In this document: positions 18,264 through 27,701 of the stretch, one piece after another
How positions within the stretch are numbered: position 1 is the stretch's first letter
Layout: every line of letters begins with the position of its first letter
Assembly: GCA_050184585.1 (NCBI GenBank)
Contig: JBFXAF010000011.1
Span: 57,578-121,577 of the forward strand
DNA from: JBFXAF01 sp050184585
GTDB lineage: Bacteria > Pseudomonadota > Alphaproteobacteria > Rhizobiales > Rhizobiaceae
Direction of reading: 5' to 3'
Length of the DNA stretch: 64,000 nt
Notes under the pieces: model-generated
Databases searched by the model: none
Seen by the model: only the letters and a program-made list of their open reading frames with translations
What the model was told of the DNA's origin: nothing
Program-made: the position numbers and the translations under genes

Positions 18264-18575
18264 CTAGAATTTTTCCCCGCGCACCACGCAAACCCGCGTG
18301 GTCATGACGATCAGTCTGTAGCTGTCCAGAAGAGGCTCGAGGCCGCGCACCATCGCCTCGGCGACGTCATCCGACGCGATTGCCAGAACGAGGAGCTTGG
18401 TGTCTGCGCCGGTTACCCGGTCTTCGCGCCATCGTCCGTTGCTCCCGGAGCCACCGAGCGCTGGCAGGATCGTGTAGCCACCGGCGCCTGCCGCCTCGAC
18501 GATGCTTGTGACGACATCGACCAGAGGCGCGTCGAGCAGGATTTCGACCTTTATGCGTTCGATGCTTGCGTTCAT
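18264..18575 (-). CDS. PII-like protein of the SbtB type
   Basis: The 103-residue protein has a ferredoxin-like PII fold pattern: IERIKVEILLDAPLVDVVTS, a Gly/Ser T-loop (GGSGSNGRWREDRVTG) and a C-terminal strand RLIVMTTRVCVVRGEKF. Its start ATG overlaps the sbtA-like stop as ATGA. SbtB proteins bind adenylyl nucleotides and gate the bicarbonate transporter SbtA. The usual C-terminal cysteine loop of some cyanobacterial SbtB proteins is absent. The tight coupling makes the role as transporter regulator likely. Confidence 0.85.
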   Translation of the reverse strand: MNASIERIKVEILLDAPLVDVVTSIVEAAGAGGYTILPALGGSGSNGRWREDRVTGADTKLLVLAIASDDVAEAMVRGLEPLLDSYRLIVMTTRVCVVRGEKF

Positions 18576-19528
18576 GACCCCGCGAAGCTCCTCGCGAACC
18601 AGATGTAGAGGGGGATGCCCAGCGTGACGTTGAAGGGGAAGGTCACGCCGAGCGACATGGCGAGCGATGTGCCTGCATTCGCCTCCGGCAAGGCCATGCG
18701 CATGGCGGCCGGAACCGCGATGTAGGAGGCGCTGGCGGCGAGGATGCCGAGGGCGGCCGCATCGGCGACGCCGAGACCTAAGGCCGTGCCGAGCAACGTG
18801 CCGACCAGGCCGTTCGCGATCGGGATGGCGAGCGCGAGCCCGGCCAGCGGCAGCGTGAGCGACCGCGTTTCGCGCAGGCGGCGTGCCGCGATCAGACCCA
18901 TGTCTAGCAGGAACAGGCACAGGATGCCGCGGAAGCCGGCCTCGAAGACCGGCTCGATCTGGTTATAGCCGTCCCTACCGGCCACGAGGCCGATCAGGAA
19001 GCTCCCGACCAGCAGGACGACGGAGCCGTTGAAGAGCGTCTCGTGGACAATGCGGCCGGCTGCTATGCCGCCAGCCTTCGTTGCTCGTCGCGCCAGCAGA
19101 AGACCGACCACGATCGCCGGCGTCTCCATCAGCGCCAGAACCGCGATCATGTACCCGCTGGCGGCAAGACCTGCGAGCTTGAGGATCTCCATGCCCGCCA
19201 CGAAGGTGACGACGCTGACCGAGCCGTAATGGGCGGCGATCGCCGCCGCGTCGGTTGCCGACTGCCGGCCAAGGCTACGGACCAGCCAGAACGCAGGCAG
19301 CGGCAGCGCCACAGACAGCGCAAGTCCGAGAACCGCAGCGACGGCAAGCTCCGTGGTAAAGCCCTCCGCCGCCACGGCGACGCCGCCCTTCAGGCCGATG
19401 GCGACCATCAGATAGATCGCCATCGCCTTGCCGGCTGCTTCCGGGACGGTGAGGTCCGAGCGGGCAAAGGCCGCAAACGCGCCGAGCCCGAAGAACAGCA
19501 CCATCGGGGAGAGCAGCGTTGCCGTCAT
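18572..19528 (-). CDS. Sodium-dependent bicarbonate transporter family permease (SbtA-type)
   Basis: The 318-residue membrane protein has about ten hydrophobic segments and the SbtA family patterns LMVAIGLKGGVAVA, AAHYGSVSVVTF and FLLDMGLIAARR. Such permeases import bicarbonate with sodium at the inner membrane. ATG 19528 overlaps the terC stop by four bases and the downstream SbtB start overlaps its own stop, so TerC, SbtA and SbtB are translated as one unit. It may work with the carbonic anhydrase far downstream, but no linkage is shown. Confidence 0.9.
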   Translation of the reverse strand: MTATLLSPMVLFFGLGAFAAFARSDLTVPEAAGKAMAIYLMVAIGLKGGVAVAAEGFTTELAVAAVLGLALSVALPLPAFWLVRSLGRQSATDAAAIAAHYGSVSVVTFVAGMEILKLAGLAASGYMIAVLALMETPAIVVGLLLARRATKAGGIAAGRIVHETLFNGSVVLLVGSFLIGLVAGRDGYNQIEPVFEAGFRGILCLFLLDMGLIAARRLRETRSLTLPLAGLALAIPIANGLVGTLLGTALGLGVADAAALGILAASASYIAVPAAMRMALPEANAGTSLAMSLGVTFPFNVTLGIPLYIWFARSFAGS

Positions 19529-20508
19529 GCGGGAGCCTCGGTCCGGCGTGTCCGCCACAGCGAGTACAGGATCCCGGCGGCGATGATCGACAGCGTCACG
19601 CCAAGCGAGAGCGCGGCAGGGAACTTCTCAAGCCCCAGGAGGTCGGCGACGAAGATCTTCGAACCGATGAAGATCAGCACGATGGCGAGCGCCGGCTTCA
19701 GGTACTGGAAGCGGTGGATCATGGCGGCCAGCGCGAAATAGAGCGCGCGCAGACCGAGGATCGCGAAGATGTTCGACGTGTAGACGATGAACGGGTCGGT
19801 GGTGATCGCGAAGATGGCGGGCACCGAGTCGACCGCGAAGATGACATCGGCGATCTCGACCATGACCAGCGCCATGAAGAGCGGCGTCATGAACCAGACC
19901 ATGCGGCCGGTCTGCGGGTCGGACTTCTTCACGAAGAAGTCCTGGCCGTGGTGCTCGTCGGTCACGCTGAAGCGTCGCCGCAGGAAGCGCACAAGCGGGT
20001 TCTGCCCGATCTCGGGTTCCTTGTCGCCCATGACCAGCATCTTGATGCCGGTGACGATCAGGAACGCGGCGAAGATGTACAGCACCCAGGAGAACTCGGA
20101 GACGAGCGTGGCGCCCAGGCCGATCATGACGGCGCGCAGCACGATCACGCCGAGAATGCCCCAGAACAGCACTCGATGCTGGTAGATGCGCGGGACGGCG
20201 AAGAAGGAGAAGATCAGCGCGATGACGAAGACGTTGTCGAGCGCCAGCGTCTTCTCGACCACGAAGCCGGTCAGATAGTTCATGCCGGGCTCGGCGCCGA
20301 GCTGCCACCAGACCCATCCGCCGAAGGCGAGGCCGAGGCCGATATACATGCCAGAGAGCATCAGGCTCTCGCGCACCTCGATCTCCCGGTTGTCGCGATG
20401 AAGCACGCCGAGATCGAAGGCCAGGAGGGCGACGACGATGCCGAGGAAGGATAGCCACATCCAGGCGGGCTTTCCCAGCCATTCGACGGAGAGAAACGCA
20501 AGATCCAT
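19525..20508 (-). CDS. TerC family integral membrane protein (Alx-like)
   Basis: The 327-residue protein has nine or so membrane segments and the TerC signatures LALDNVFVIALIF and FAVDSVPAIFAIT, each with the acidic residue expected for metal binding. A cytosolic loop (FSVTDEHHGQDFFVKKSD) separates the halves, as in Alx/TerC proteins, which export manganese in studied cases. ATG 20508 is preferred; TTG codons lie just upstream. No yybP-ykoY manganese riboswitch could be recognised in the 150-base leader. It is the first gene of the TerC-SbtA-SbtB operon. Confidence 0.88.
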   Translation of the reverse strand: MDLAFLSVEWLGKPAWMWLSFLGIVVALLAFDLGVLHRDNREIEVRESLMLSGMYIGLGLAFGGWVWWQLGAEPGMNYLTGFVVEKTLALDNVFVIALIFSFFAVPRIYQHRVLFWGILGVIVLRAVMIGLGATLVSEFSWVLYIFAAFLIVTGIKMLVMGDKEPEIGQNPLVRFLRRRFSVTDEHHGQDFFVKKSDPQTGRMVWFMTPLFMALVMVEIADVIFAVDSVPAIFAITTDPFIVYTSNIFAILGLRALYFALAAMIHRFQYLKPALAIVLIFIGSKIFVADLLGLEKFPAALSLGVTLSIIAAGILYSLWRTRRTEAPA

Positions 20509-20654
20509 GATCAACAAACTCCAGCCGGCACGCGATGAGGATCGCGTCCGACATCGCGAGAGGACCGGCGTCTCTCGCCAGAGAGGCCCGGACTTTCAGA
20601 TGAAGGGTCGAAGCCGCCGACCGTATCGACCGGGCGGCGGCTTCGCGAAGCGCT

Positions 20655-20933
20655 TCAGGTGGCGAAGCGGCGGATAACCGCCATCGCGCCGAGTATGAGG
20701 AGCGTGCCCACCAACCAGAGCAGTGTCACTGCCGGTCCGCCGACGAGGCCGACGACGTCGCCACTCCAGGCGATCCAACCGCCCGCGACATCTACGGACC
20801 CGAGCAGGTCCCCGACGAACCCCAGCGCGGCGTAGCCTGCGAGCGCCAGCAGCGACCAGGCGGCGATCAGCGCGACGGCACCGTATTGGACAACGCGGGC
20901 AAGCTTGCTGTTTCGTTGATCGTCAGGGTTCAC
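20655..20933 (-). CDS. Small two-to-three-helix membrane protein
   Basis: The product of about 92 residues has a short polar N-terminus, a hydrophobic segment (VVQYGAVALIAAWSLLALAG), an amphipathic middle and a final segment TLLWLVGTLLILGAMAVIRR. GTG 20933 has GAGGAG six bases upstream; an ATG two codons earlier directly abuts that site. It overlaps the end of the preceding gene by 11 bases, so the three small genes and perhaps terC form one transcript. No family was recognised. Confidence 0.65.
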   Translation of the reverse strand: MNPDDQRNSKLARVVQYGAVALIAAWSLLALAGYAALGFVGDLLGSVDVAGGWIAWSGDVVGLVGGPAVTLLWLVGTLLILGAMAVIRRFAT

Positions 20934-21228
20934 GGCCATCTCCTCGGTGTTCGAGCAGCGCCGAACGCGTCGCCTTCCTCTGCTGTCTCTTGCCGTTCCG
21001 CTCGTCCCGACGACGCTGGAGATCCTCGCGGATCTTCTGACGCATCCTGCCAATCTCCTGGGAGAGTGCACTAAGCGTCGCGTAGTCGCGATCGCCGCGC
21101 ATGAGCATCTCGGCAAGACGTCTCTTCATAGTCCGGTAGCGGCCGGCGATGTCACCGAACAGGCGCTGACCGGCGGCGCGCAAGCGCTGCCTGCGGCCGG
21201 GTCTTTCGATCACCTCTACCGTGGTCAC
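20923..21228 (-). CDS. Small charged helical protein, function unknown
   Basis: The 101-residue product, starting at GTG 21228 one base after the previous stop, is rich in Arg and Glu (RRLAEMLMRGDRDYATLSAL, EIGRMRQKIREDLQRR) and is predicted to be almost entirely helical, possibly coiled-coil. The gene overlaps its downstream neighbour. Its position in a tight three-gene run supports it being real; I do not recognise the family. Confidence 0.6.
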   Translation of the reverse strand: MTTVEVIERPGRRQRLRAAGQRLFGDIAGRYRTMKRRLAEMLMRGDRDYATLSALSQEIGRMRQKIREDLQRRRDERNGKRQQRKATRSALLEHRGDGREP

Positions 21229-21229
21229 T

Positions 21230-21466
21230 TCAAGACCTCTCCGAAAGAAGCGGGCGATGCGACCGGCGTCGCACGACCGGGATCGGAATGGTCTCACCGC
21301 GGCGGTTCATCCGCTCGATGAACTCGATCTGGTCGCGGAACCGGAGCTTCAGGCGCTTGAGCGCGCTCAGGCGCAATTGGTCCGGGACGGGCCGGGCCTG
21401 CTCATCTTCAATCCGCGCCTGAACAGTGGCGCGGCGATGACGAAGCGACTTGATGAACGGATCCAT
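21230..21466 (-). CDS. Small DUF465/YdcH-like helical protein
   Basis: AAGGAGG stands eight bases before ATG 21466. The 78-residue product has a basic helix and then LRLSALKRLKLRFRDQIEFI, which resembles the C-terminal helix of DUF465 (YdcH) proteins, followed by a basic tail. It is the first gene of a tight minus-strand series leading towards terC and is divergent from the LysR gene, with about 100 bases between. Confidence 0.6.
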   Translation of the reverse strand: MDPFIKSLRHRRATVQARIEDEQARPVPDQLRLSALKRLKLRFRDQIEFIERMNRRGETIPIPVVRRRSHRPLLSERS

Positions 21467-21568
21467 GCGATTGCCTCCTTTGGCTGTCGATGCGCAGGAG
21501 GTGGGGAACCACCGGATATAGCGCAAATTGATTGTTGTAATTGGTGCGATAGCTTTTAACTAATATAC
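21467..21568. promoter_or_regulatory. Divergent promoter region between LysR gene and small-gene/TerC run
   Basis: This 102-base spacer becomes strongly AT-rich towards the LysR start (TTTTAACTAATATAC just before ATG), unlike the GC-rich surroundings. An ATTGATTGTTGTAAT stretch near 21529-21543 is an imperfect T-N11-A type dyad as expected for a LysR operator. Exact promoter elements cannot be assigned by eye. Confidence 0.4.
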
Positions 21569-22480
21569 ATGCCGTTTCGCCCCTCGTTCCGCCAACTCGA
21601 ATACGTCGTGGCCCTGCACGACCTTGGGCACTTCGCGCGAGCTGCACGCCACTGCAACGTGTCGCAGCCTACGCTGTCTGTGCAGATCGCGCTGGTCGAG
21701 CAGGGGCTTGAAACACCATTGTTCGAGCGCACCTCGTCTCAGGTCATCGCGACCCCTGCCGGCGAAAAGCTCGCGCGGGGCGCTCGCGTCCTGCTCGCCT
21801 CCATGGACGAACTGCTTAGCGACTTGTCCTCCCAGGCCACAGCTCTGGGCGGCACGATCCGACTCGGCACGCCGCCTACTTTCGGTCCCTACTTCCTGTC
21901 GAGATTGCTGCCGAAGCTACACGAGCAGTACCCGGCCCTGCAGGTCTATATCCGCGAAGACAATCCAACCGCGATCGAGGGTCTGGTTGCGGATGGCAGT
22001 CTCGACTGTGGTCTCGGGCCATCTCCTGAACACACTGGTCTGGCCTTCTCCCGCATCGGTCGGGAGAAGCTCTATCTAGGCGTTCCCGCGGAACACGCCC
22101 TTGCCAAGCTGTCCACCGTCAGCCTGCGCGATCTCGCCGGCGAGAAACTGCTCGCACTGGGCCGGGGTCACCGTCTTCTGGAGAATGTCCGACACCTCGC
22201 CGAGGCGTCCGGTGCTCGGATCATCGAAGACTTCGAAGGCACCAGCCTTGATGCAATTCGACAGATGGTGTCGATCGGCATGGGGCTGTCGGTGTTCCCG
22301 GAACTCTACGCCCGTGCCGAGTTCCGCCCTGAGGACGACGTCAGGCTGATCGCGTTCCATGACTGGAACGAGCAGCGCGAGGTCGGTCTGTACTGGCGCG
22401 ACGGCAGCGGGCGGGAACGGCATTATCATGCGCTGGCGGAGGCTGCGGACCGTGTCGGTGCCATGCTGGGGCTTCGGTAA
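21569..22480 (+). CDS. LysR family regulator, OxyR-like but without redox cysteines
   Basis: The 303-residue protein has an N-terminal winged helix-turn-helix (FRQLEYVVALHDLGHFARAA, NVSQPTLSVQI) and an OxyR-type effector domain. The closest pattern is OxyR: LLALGRGHRLLENVRHL aligns with the OxyR segment that carries C199 and C208, but both cysteines are replaced, so the disulfide switch is absent. It therefore probably senses something other than peroxide through that bond. It is divergent from the small genes ahead of the TerC-SbtA-SbtB operon and may control them. Confidence 0.85.
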   Translation: MPFRPSFRQLEYVVALHDLGHFARAARHCNVSQPTLSVQIALVEQGLETPLFERTSSQVIATPAGEKLARGARVLLASMDELLSDLSSQATALGGTIRLGTPPTFGPYFLSRLLPKLHEQYPALQVYIREDNPTAIEGLVADGSLDCGLGPSPEHTGLAFSRIGREKLYLGVPAEHALAKLSTVSLRDLAGEKLLALGRGHRLLENVRHLAEASGARIIEDFEGTSLDAIRQMVSIGMGLSVFPELYARAEFRPEDDVRLIAFHDWNEQREVGLYWRDGSGRERHYHALAEAADRVGAMLGLR

Positions 22481-22680
22481 TGACGCGAATACCGGACGGG
22501 TGCGCGATGGGATCGGTCCAGTCGATCGGTGCAATCTGCCTGCCGCGCCATGTCGGTTCGGATGCCAATCACGCAATATCCGAACCACTACTGGCTACCC
22601 ACAGTGCAAACCGCTGCAATTTCCCCCCTTTTGCGGCCAGGCGGTGCACGTCTGTCTGCTCGCCTTCGGCCAGCCCGACT

Positions 22681-22950
22681 TCAGTGAAGCGAGATGATGC
22701 CATCGACCGCCCGCCATTCGGACGGTCGGATCAGGCGGTGGTGCGCGACCCTCACCGAGTGCAGCGCACCTTCGAGCGTCTCCGTCCAGTAGTCGAGAAA
22801 GCCGCGCAGTTCGGGAAACTGCGGCGCCAAATCGTAGTCCTGCCAGACATAGAGCTGAAGAAGGCTCGGATGATCGGGGAGATGATAATGGATCTCCGCT
22901 GTCGTCAGGCCGTAGCCTTCCATCTGGAGCCGGAATTCCTTGCTGACCAT
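22681..22950 (-). CDS. usg: Usg family protein
   Basis: The 89-residue product matches the alphaproteobacterial Usg family along its length: MVSKEFRLQMEGYGLTTAEI, WQDYDLAPQFPELRGFLDYW and a C-terminal SVRVAHHRLIRPSEWRAVDG. A GAGGAG site lies eight bases before ATG 22950. The function of Usg is not established. It is followed in the same orientation by no close gene; the upstream 110-residue gene ends 28 bases before it, so the two are likely one operon. Confidence 0.88.
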   Translation of the reverse strand: MVSKEFRLQMEGYGLTTAEIHYHLPDHPSLLQLYVWQDYDLAPQFPELRGFLDYWTETLEGALHSVRVAHHRLIRPSEWRAVDGIISLH

Positions 22951-22978
22951 GCGCATCTCCTCTCCGGATCGTAGCGGC

Positions 22979-23311
22979 TCATGCGTCGAGTTGATGCGTC
23001 GCGACGCGGGCGTTGACTGGTCGACCCTGTACCGCCTGTGAATCGAGCAGACGCAGCGCTTCCATGATCTCGTCGAAGGCGACGGGGCGCTTTGCACCTG
23101 GCGGTTTTCGCAAGGCGGGTATGGATTCGACGGCGCAGGCGTCGGAAGCCCATGCTGCCAGGATGGCACGCTTTTCCGGGACATCGAGGTTGGGCGCCCC
23201 GAGAACGTCGACAGGATGGTCGAAGAAGCGAGCGGGAGCGAGCAGGCGGTCGAGAGCCATGTCGTCCGTTTCAGGAGCAAAGGAAGGAATGATCGCCGGG
23301 AATTTTCGCGT
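22979..23311 (-). CDS. Conserved hypothetical protein of Hyphomicrobiales
   Basis: ATG 23311 has GGAGG upstream. The 110-residue product contains DRLLAPARFFDHPVDVL and EKRAILAAWASDACAVES, a pattern I associate with a small conserved family in rhizobial genomes without assigned function, and a FDEIMEALRLLD helix. It shows no signal peptide or membrane segment. It precedes usg by 28 bases and is divergent from groES. Confidence 0.7.
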   Translation of the reverse strand, partial: TRKFPAIIPSFAPETDDMALDRLLAPARFFDHPVDVLGAPNLDVPEKRAILAAWASDACAVESIPALRKPPGAKRPVAFDEIMEALRLLDSQAVQGRPVNARVATHQLDA

Positions 23312-23631
23312 CATGGTTAGACCTCCGTCTGCTGAATTTTCTCCTTCAGGTCGTGCCGCCGTCACGCTGACGGTCCAGTCACGGTGCCGGCGATTTTGGC
23401 AAATCGGATCAAAATTTCAAGTCGTCATCGCCGCGATTAGCGTCACGAATACAGCGTCCTAGCGGACTTTCCCACGTGTGCAGAAAATTTTCCGTCTCGG
23501 TCTTGAAACACGAAAATCGTGAAACTAGCTCGATGGCGCGCGATGCCGGCAACGGGTCGCGCGCCCCGCTCCGGTCTCCGGACCGGTGCGGTGGAACCTC
23601 TCACAATCTGTTTGTCCAGAAGGAGAACGAT
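23312..23631. promoter_or_regulatory. Intergenic region upstream of groES, possible heat-shock promoter
   Basis: No gene is seen in these 320 bases. A CTTGAAA at 23502-23508 resembles the -35 of RpoH promoters, but the matching -10 is weak. No CIRCE inverted repeat (TTAGCACTC...GAGTGCTAA) is present, so HrcA control is unlikely. A GAAGGAGAA ribosome binding site ends the region. Confidence 0.35.
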
Positions 23632-23946
23632 ATGACGTTCCGTCCATTGCACGACCGCATCCTGGTCCGGCGCATCGAGGCCGAGGAGAAGACCGCAGGC
23701 GGCATCATCATTCCCGACACCGCGAAAGAAAAGCCGAGCGAGGGGGAGGTCATCGCCGTCGGACCCGGCGCGCGCGACGAGGCCGGCAAGATCGTCGAAC
23801 TCGATTTGAAGGTCGGCGACCGCATCCTGTTCGGAAAGTGGTCCGGCACGGAGATCAGGCTCGACGGCGAAGACCTGCTCATCATGAAGGAAAGCGACGT
23901 GATGGGTGTCATCGAGCAGGCCGTGGCCTTCAAGAAGGCTGCCTGA
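23632..23946 (+). CDS. groES: Co-chaperonin GroES
   Basis: The 104-residue protein carries the whole Cpn10 pattern: FRPLHDRILVRRIEAEEKT, the mobile loop KTAGGIIIPDTAKEKPSEG and the C-terminal LIMKESDVMGVIE. It caps the GroEL ring during ATP-driven protein folding in the cytosol. groEL starts 57 bases downstream. Family length is normal. Confidence 0.97.
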   Translation: MTFRPLHDRILVRRIEAEEKTAGGIIIPDTAKEKPSEGEVIAVGPGARDEAGKIVELDLKVGDRILFGKWSGTEIRLDGEDLLIMKESDVMGVIEQAVAFKKAA

Positions 23947-24003
23947 CGGCGCCCTCGTCCCACCAACCAGTCAACGAAAGCTGCCTACAGAAGGAGTGAT
24001 CCA

Positions 24004-25629
<1,626 letters not shown>

Positions 25630-25639
25630 CAGGCATCGA

Positions 25640-25675
25640 GGCCCGCGCTCGTTCAAGAGCGCGGGCCGTTCATTA
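25640..25675 (+). terminator. Rho-independent terminator after groEL
   Basis: A perfect 11-bp GC-rich stem (25640-25650 with 25657-25667) with a 6-base loop lies ten bases after the groEL stop and is followed by GTTCATT, a weak U-tract. Confidence 0.8.
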
Positions 25676-25889
25676 AGGATGCGGTCCCACGGCGAAACAA
25701 GATTGCGCCTGGGCCGCCCCGTCTGACGGTGGGCGCACTGGTTGCCCACAGCCCGTTCCGGCAGGTTGCTGATCGCAAATGGATCTGGCAGGGCAGATTT
25801 CCGCGGAGGTTCACCAGAACCGGACTGTCCGGAGACGGCCCCGCTGCTGACGAGCGGTACTGCGGCCTCGGAAGCAATGTGATTGCGAT

Positions 25890-26349
25890 CGTTTACTCAG
25901 TGTCCCGCGTTGCTCGCCGTGTGTCAGTTCCAGCGCCGGGGCCGGGAATTTCGAGGTCATGAGCATCCTGTCCTTCGCTGTCACTTCTATCCAGCGTGCG
26001 GCGTCCTGCCCGCAGGACTGGACTACCGGGGTAGATGGTCTTCCCAGTAGTCCAGGCTGGCGTCCAGCGTCCCGCGGAAGACGTACTCGTCAAACTGGTC
26101 GTCGGCCAGACTGCCGCCGTTCCATGCGATTTCCGTCACGCTCTCCGTCACCTTCCGTCCGAGAAGCCCGTACTCCGCCGCATAAGGCGCGACGATTTTC
26201 TCGATCATCCAGCCGAGCTTGGTCATAGGCTTCACCGCCGCAAAGCCTTGTGGAATCCGGACGCGTAGCGCGTCGATGTCCTTGCCGCCGCAGCCATGAC
26301 GAATGCGCAGGACCGCCTTGTATGCCGCTTCCTGTCGACCGTCCGGCAA
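25890..26349 (-). pseudogene. Decayed DUF1775 (YcnI-like) gene with frameshifts
   Basis: On the minus strand the frame from 26349 to 26023 encodes YKAVLRIRHGCGG, IPQGFAAVKPMTKLGW and EIAWNGGSLADDQFDEYVF, the recognisable core of DUF1775/YcnI proteins, which are exported and linked to copper handling. It then runs into a stop. Homology continues in the next frame (TGKTIYP) and then in a third (VVQSCGQDAARWIEVTA, FPAPALELT). Two small indels near 26054 and 26027 thus break the gene, and the signal peptide is also missing. It lies just upstream of nirK on the opposite strand. Confidence 0.82.
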
Positions 26350-26448
26350 GCCCGTCTGCTTCCGAGGTCCACAGGTACCGCATCAAAGGAACGCGTCTTG
26401 AGCAGCGACACATCCCGGATGCGTGTCGACCATAGAAAGCGCGGGTAG

Positions 26449-26464
26449 TTTGTGGAAGCGCAAA
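26449..26464. promoter_or_regulatory. NnrR/FNR-type box upstream of nirK
   Basis: TTTGTGGAAGCGCAAA is a near-perfect dyad of the form TTGYG-N4-CGCAA, the pattern of Crp/Fnr-type NO regulators. Its centre is about 74 bases before the nirK start codon. Confidence 0.75.
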
Positions 26465-26530
26465 GAGCGTGAACTTGCCCGGGCGTAGGTTTTCCTCATC
26501 GACCACGAAGGATCGAAAAAGGAGAACCTC

Positions 26531-27634
26531 ATGTTGACCCGTCGCCAAGCCCTTCTGGGCGTTGCAGCCGCCGCCATGGTGGCCGCCATGCCGCCGCTCG
26601 CGGCTTCAGCCGACGAAACCGAGATCGCCGCGCTTCCGCGCGAGAAGGTGACGCTCGTTGCGCCTCCCTACGTTCATGCTCACGAACAGGTCGCCACGGG
26701 CGGGCCGAAGGTAGTTGAGTTCACCATGCCGATCGTCGAGAAGATGGTCGTCATCGACGACGAAGGGACCGAGTTCCAGGCGATGACCTTCAACGGTTCG
26801 ATGCCTGGTCCGATGATGGTCGTGCACGAGGGCGACTACGTCGAACTGACGCTGATCAACCCAGCAACGAACTCCATGCCGCACAACATCGACTTCCATG
26901 CCGCCACGGGCGCGCTGGGAGGCGGCGCACTGACCTACGTCAACCCCGGCGAACAGGTGAAGCTGCGCTTCAAGGCGACGCGCACCGGTACCTTCGTCTA
27001 CCACTGCGCCCCCGAAGGCCCAATGATCCCCTGGCACGTCGTGTCGGGCATGAGCGGCACGATCATGGTGCTGCCGCGCGACGGCCTGAAGAACGAGAAG
27101 GGCGTGTCGGTCCGCTACGACCAAGTCTTCTACATCGGCGAGAACGACTTCTACGTTCCGCGCGACGAGGACGGCAACTTCAAGACCTACGAGAGCCACG
27201 GCGACAGCTATGCCGATACGCTGGAAGTCATGAAGGGCCTGATCCCCACCCACGTCGTCTTCAATGGCGCGAAGGGAGCGCTGACTGGCGACAACGCCAT
27301 GAAGTCGAAGGTGGGCGAGACCGTGCTGATCGTTCACAGCCAGGCCAACCGGGATACGCGGCCCCACCTGATCGGCGGACACGGCGACTACGTCTGGGAA
27401 GAGGGCAAGTTCGCCAACCCTCCCGCCAAGGACCTAGAGACCTGGTTCATCCGGGGCGGCTCGGCGGGAGCCGCGCTCTACACCTTCCTGCAGCCGGGCG
27501 TGTACGCCTACGTGAACCACAACCTCATTGAGGCGGTGGAGCTCGGAGCGACCGCGCACTTCCTGGTCGAGGGCGAGTGGGACGACGACCTGATGAAGCA
27601 GGTCGAAGCGCCGGGGCCCATCCCGGTGAACTGA
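26531..27634 (+). CDS. nirK: Copper-containing nitrite reductase NirK
   Basis: The 367-residue periplasmic enzyme reduces nitrite to NO in denitrification. A twin-arginine-like leader (TRRQALLGVAAAAMVAAMPP) is followed by two cupredoxin domains. Copper ligands and catalytic residues are visible: MPHNIDFHAATGALGGG (Asp and His of the active site), FVYHCAPEGPMIPWHV (type 1 Cys and His, type 2 His), VVSGMSG (Met) and HLIGGHGDYVW (catalytic His). Length is usual. An NnrR box lies upstream and nirV follows, so this is the start of a nirK-nirV-unknown-nnrS operon. Pseudoazurin encoded at 37 kb is the likely electron donor. Confidence 0.97.
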   Translation: MLTRRQALLGVAAAAMVAAMPPLAASADETEIAALPREKVTLVAPPYVHAHEQVATGGPKVVEFTMPIVEKMVVIDDEGTEFQAMTFNGSMPGPMMVVHEGDYVELTLINPATNSMPHNIDFHAATGALGGGALTYVNPGEQVKLRFKATRTGTFVYHCAPEGPMIPWHVVSGMSGTIMVLPRDGLKNEKGVSVRYDQVFYIGENDFYVPRDEDGNFKTYESHGDSYADTLEVMKGLIPTHVVFNGAKGALTGDNAMKSKVGETVLIVHSQANRDTRPHLIGGHGDYVWEEGKFANPPAKDLETWFIRGGSAGAALYTFLQPGVYAYVNHNLIEAVELGATAHFLVEGEWDDDLMKQVEAPGPIPVN

Positions 27635-27701
27635 GCCTCGGCAACTGAACCTCAAAGGAGCGGCGGTCCGGATACCCGGTCCGCCCGCCGAGGAAAAGGC
27701 C

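Noticed and set aside
20509..20654. yybP-ykoY manganese riboswitch before terC
   Set aside because: TerC/Alx genes often have one, and there are hairpins here, but the conserved core could not be matched by eye.
22101..22697. Short plus-strand frames after the OxyR-like gene
   Set aside because: They overlap the LysR-type gene or the spacer, lack ribosome sites and show no conserved pattern.
23312..23631. CIRCE element upstream of groES
   Set aside because: No TTAGCACTC or its inverted partner is present.
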